Positions 61,035 to 64,000 of a stretch of 64,000 nt of DNA are shown here, in pieces. The notes below the pieces were generated by a model. It had not been told where the DNA came from. It did no database searches and was given only the letters and a program-made list of their open reading frames with translations. The stretch covers positions 22,641 through 86,640 of the forward strand of contig NZ_FOKK01000020.1 of NCBI RefSeq assembly GCF_900112005.1. Reading direction: 5' to 3'. The position numbers and the translations under genes were made by a program. Origin of the DNA: Algoriphagus aquimarinus. GTDB lineage: Bacteria; Bacteroidota; Bacteroidia; Cytophagales; Cyclobacteriaceae. Within the stretch, counting starts at the first letter, position 1. The number at the start of each line of letters is the position of its first letter.

Positions 61035-64000
61035 ATGCTTAAGAAATCTCCCCACCACCTCCTTCTCCTATTTATACTAGGACTCCTCACTTTTCAATGC
61101 ACTCAAAAGGAAACGCTCGAGTTAAAACCAAACACGAGAATCGCTCTGATTGGAAATAACCTGGGATCCAGAATGATGGATTACGGAAGCTTTGAGACTG
61201 AAATGCAACTCAGAAATCCTGAGAAAAACCTCTACATCAGAAACCTTTCTGATCCGGGAGACACCCCAGGCTTTAGACCTAGATCTGGCACGAACGACCC
61301 TTGGGCTTTTCCAGGTGCTCAAGATTTCCAGGTTGAATACGCAACTCCTTCAGGAAGTGTAGGTCATCTGGAAAAGCCTGACGAATGGCTCACCAGGCTT
61401 CAAACTGACATCATTATCTCATTCTTTGGGTACAATGAATCCTTCCAAGGCGTCGATGGCGTAGAAAATTACAAGGCTGAATTGGACGCCTTTATTAAGC
61501 ATACGCTCCGTCAAAAATATCACGATACGCTTTCGCCTAAATTAGTTGTCGTATCCCCAATTGCCTTCGAAGATCTTTCAGAGAAAATCGATGTGCCTAA
61601 CGGCAAAACGGAAAATGAGAACTTAAATCTCTACACCGTAGCAATGCGTGAGATTGCGGATAATAACCACGTACTTTTTGTAGATGCTTTCACACCAAGT
61701 AAGCAGTGGTATCTGGAAACAGAGGAAGACCTTACCATCGATGGTTCTCAGCTAAATGAAGCCGGCTACAAAAAACTGGCTGTACTTCTAGCCGATGAAA
61801 TTTTTGGGAAGCAAAAAATCCAAACTGAAGCAAACCGTGAACTAGTGCATGAAGCCGTTCAGGAAAAAAACTGGTTTTGGAGAAATGATTACAAAATCCC
61901 GAATGGCGTACACGTATTCGGTAGAAGATACGATCCCTTCGGTCCAGACAATTACCCTTTTGAACTGGAAAAAATTCGCCAGCTAACGGCGATCAGAGAT
62001 ACTGCCATCTGGATGGCTAATAAAGGTGAAAAGAAAGATTTGGTAGCTGCTGACAAGCATACCAATGTGCTTCCTGAGGTAGAGACGAATTACAACCCTG
62101 AGAAAAATGGCGACCTGAAATACCTATACGGTGAAGAAGCACTTGCTAAGCTAAAGGTAGCACCAGGATATAAAATAGAGCTTTTTGCATCTGAAGAAGA
62201 ATGGCCAAATCTTGCCAATCCTGTTCAACTTTCTTTTGACAACAAAGGCAGACTTTGGGTAGCAACTATGCCAAGTTACCCACACTACAAGCCAGGCGAT
62301 TCACGTCCAGCAGATAAGCTTTTGATCTATGAAGACACGGACAATGACGGCAAAGCAGATAAGGAAACAGTTTTTGCAGACGATCTACATATCCCAGTAG
62401 GCTTTGAGTTGGCAGCAGAAGGCGTGTATGTTTCTCAGGGAAACAACCTGATAATCCTGTATGATGACAATAATGACGACAAAGCTGATCGTAAAGAAAT
62501 CCTTCTAAGTGGATTTGACGATCATGATACACACCATGCGATTTCAGCATTTACTACAGATGAGTCGGGGTCAATTTATATGGCAGAAGGAGTTTTCTTG
62601 CATTCCAATGTGGAGACTTCTTACGGAACTGTACGTGCGACCAACGGTGGCTTTTACAGATATACTCCAAGCAGACATAAGCTAGAGCGAGTAGCTCAAG
62701 TAAGCATACCAAACCCTTGGGGAATTGCTTTTGACGAGTGGGGACAAAACTTCTATGCGGAGACTTCTGGTCCAAATGTAAACTACATGATGCCGGCTTC
62801 CCTTCTTCCTCGCTACGGAAATGCGAATAATAAAGGAGCAAACTTGATTCAGAGAGATCAGCTGGTACGTCCGACTTCAGGCTTGGAATTTATCTCCAGT
62901 AGACATTTCCCTGAAGATGTTCAAGGTGATATGATCATCAACAACACGATCGGTTTCCTAGGCACCAAACAACATCAAATGGTCGATGAGGAAATCGGAT
63001 TTTCCACCAAATTCAGACAGGACCTTCTTTCTTCCACAGATAGAAACTTCCGCCCGGTAGATATGGAAATTGCGCCTGACGGTTCGCTTTATGTAGTCGA
63101 TTGGCACAATATCCTGATCGGTCACATGCAGCACAACGCCCGTGATCCTTTGAGAGATCATCAGCACGGTAGAATTTACAGAATCACCTACCCATCCAGA
63201 CCTTTGGTTATTCCGGCTAAAATCGACGGAGCGAGCATCCCTGAATTGATGGAAAACTTAAAACTACCTGAGTACAGAACGCGCTACAGAACTCGTCGTG
63301 AGCTCCGTGGAAGAGACAAAGAGGAAGTAGCCAAAGCAGTGGCAGACTGGGCCAGTAAATTGGACAAGAACGATCCAAGGTACGAGCACAATGTACTTGA
63401 AGCGCTTTGGGTAAGCTGGGGAATCAATAAAGTAAACCAAGATTTACTGGAGCAATTGCTAAAAGCAAAAGACTACAGAGCCCGAGCAGCGGCAGTGAGA
63501 GTGCTACGCTATACGGGTCATCAGGTTTCCAATCAAAAAGAATTGATGACTGAAGCGATCAAGGATGAAAATGGTAGAGTGCGACTTGAAGCGATTGTAG
63601 CGGCATCTTGGATGCCTCGTGAGGCAGGCCTTGAAGTGCTATCAGCAGCTGAAGGATCAGAAATGGATAAGTGGATCGCGCCTGCTTATGAGGCCGCAGT
63701 AGCACACATATCTGGACTTTCTGTGAAAGAGAAAAAAGAAGAAGACATCAAGTCTTCACTTACTGGTTCGGACAGAGAGCTATTTATCCTAGGAAAGGAA
63801 ATCTACGCTAGAGAAGGCTTCTGTAGCACCTGCCACCAACCGGATGGGCAAGGACTTTCCGCTTCTGGCTTTCCACCACTTGCAGATACTCCTTGGGTGA
63901 CGGGCAATGAAGAGCGCCTGATCAAAATAGTCTTGAAAGGCGTAATGGGTCCTATTACGGTAAAAGGAAAAGATTATCCTGGCCAAGTTCCTATGACTCC
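61035..64000 (+). CDS. PVC-type cytochrome protein with N-terminal SGNH-like domain (C-terminus cut by window edge)
   Basis: The 988 codons in the window run off the right edge. There is a lipobox in LTFQC (Cys22). An SGNH-like domain follows (about 30-260; RIALIGNNLGSRMMDYG, FFGYNESFQGVDGV, TIDGSQLNEAGYKKL). The positions of the catalytic Ser and His are not Ser/His here, so it is probably non-catalytic. A propeller (about 375-720), HEAT-like repeats (about 740-900) and a cytochrome c domain with CSTCH near residue 930 come after. The layout is typical of PVC-type heme-binding proteins. It is divergent from susC and a likely partner for periplasmic sugar oxidation, as inferred from the locus. 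Confidence 0.9.
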   Translation, partial: MLKKSPHHLLLLFILGLLTFQCTQKETLELKPNTRIALIGNNLGSRMMDYGSFETEMQLRNPEKNLYIRNLSDPGDTPGFRPRSGTNDPWAFPGAQDFQVEYATPSGSVGHLEKPDEWLTRLQTDIIISFFGYNESFQGVDGVENYKAELDAFIKHTLRQKYHDTLSPKLVVVSPIAFEDLSEKIDVPNGKTENENLNLYTVAMREIADNNHVLFVDAFTPSKQWYLETEEDLTIDGSQLNEAGYKKLAVLLADEIFGKQKIQTEANRELVHEAVQEKNWFWRNDYKIPNGVHVFGRRYDPFGPDNYPFELEKIRQLTAIRDTAIWMANKGEKKDLVAADKHTNVLPEVETNYNPEKNGDLKYLYGEEALAKLKVAPGYKIELFASEEEWPNLANPVQLSFDNKGRLWVATMPSYPHYKPGDSRPADKLLIYEDTDNDGKADKETVFADDLHIPVGFELAAEGVYVSQGNNLIILYDDNNDDKADRKEILLSGFDDHDTHHAISAFTTDESGSIYMAEGVFLHSNVETSYGTVRATNGGFYRYTPSRHKLERVAQVSIPNPWGIAFDEWGQNFYAETSGPNVNYMMPASLLPRYGNANNKGANLIQRDQLVRPTSGLEFISSRHFPEDVQGDMIINNTIGFLGTKQHQMVDEEIGFSTKFRQDLLSSTDRNFRPVDMEIAPDGSLYVVDWHNILIGHMQHNARDPLRDHQHGRIYRITYPSRPLVIPAKIDGASIPELMENLKLPEYRTRYRTRRELRGRDKEEVAKAVADWASKLDKNDPRYEHNVLEALWVSWGINKVNQDLLEQLLKAKDYRARAAAVRVLRYTGHQVSNQKELMTEAIKDENGRVRLEAIVAASWMPREAGLEVLSAAEGSEMDKWIAPAYEAAVAHISGLSVKEKKEEDIKSSLTGSDRELFILGKEIYAREGFCSTCHQPDGQGLSASGFPPLADTPWVTGNEERLIKIVLKGVMGPITVKGKDYPGQVPMT

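Noticed and set aside
62266..62841. Two minus-strand frames of 94 and 95 codons inside the PVC-type gene
   Set aside because: They are shadows of the plus-strand coding sequence, which shows continuous domains.

Overview
The window looks like a chromosomal segment of a marine or freshwater Bacteroidota bacterium of the order Cytophagales, close to Algoriphagus/Cyclobacteriaceae. This is inferred from gene content, not from a database match. The signs are a SusC/SusD pair, DUF4249 and STN-type TonB-dependent receptor genes, a protein with a type IX secretion (T9SS) sorting domain, PorD, many lipoproteins with Bacteroidota-style lipoboxes, almost no Shine-Dalgarno sequences, promoters of the TTTG/TAnnTTTG type, and moderate-to-low GC. 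No tRNA, rRNA, CRISPR array, transposase or phage gene was seen.

Layout. (1) 1-11110, minus strand: an adaptor gene and two adjacent RND permease genes form one efflux operon without an outer-membrane channel gene. It is followed by three tandem beta-propeller lipoprotein genes, the last cut by the window edge, with dispersed palindromic repeats between them. (2) 11192-16227: an RlpA-like gene, then plus-strand sbcD-sbcC. (3) 16632-20298, minus: an esterase/glyoxalase-type dioxygenase pair, a YceI protein, a MarR regulator and an alpha/beta hydrolase. Two near-identical palindromic sites lie before yceI and marR. (4) 20378-30892, minus: an exported amidohydrolase, fabI, recN, porD, coaBC, an RNA polymerase omega-like gene, bamD, a T9SS cargo gene and an OstA/LptA-like gene, largely envelope biogenesis and housekeeping. 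(5) 30941-38392, plus: tilS, a cNMP-binding protein, mdh, a large membrane-anchored propeller protein and a MscS channel. (6) 38405-44631, minus: a tightly packed operon with an unknown exported protein, an STN-TonB receptor, a DUF4249 lipoprotein and an exported unknown protein.

(7) 44835-64000 is a carbohydrate locus. It holds two TIM-barrel sugar isomerase/epimerase genes, a Gfo/Idh/MocA oxidoreductase, a PMI-like cupin, a DUF4432 epimerase-like gene, a DUF1080 protein (a family linked to 3-keto-glycoside cleavage), two large propeller/HEAT/cytochrome c proteins and SusC/SusD. A reasonable inference is uptake of a glycoside through SusCD, periplasmic oxidation and DUF1080-type cleavage linked to c-type cytochromes, then intracellular isomerisation and redox steps.

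The most unusual non-coding structure is in 50700-52370. An orphan gene of unknown function is flanked by clusters of two alternating palindromes, and by two copies of a terminator-like hairpin that differ by a compensatory base-pair change. The susC divergent promoter region carries a 24-bp imperfect inverted repeat built from paired CAGGA boxes, and a related box pair precedes the DUF4432 operon. This suggests a shared operator.
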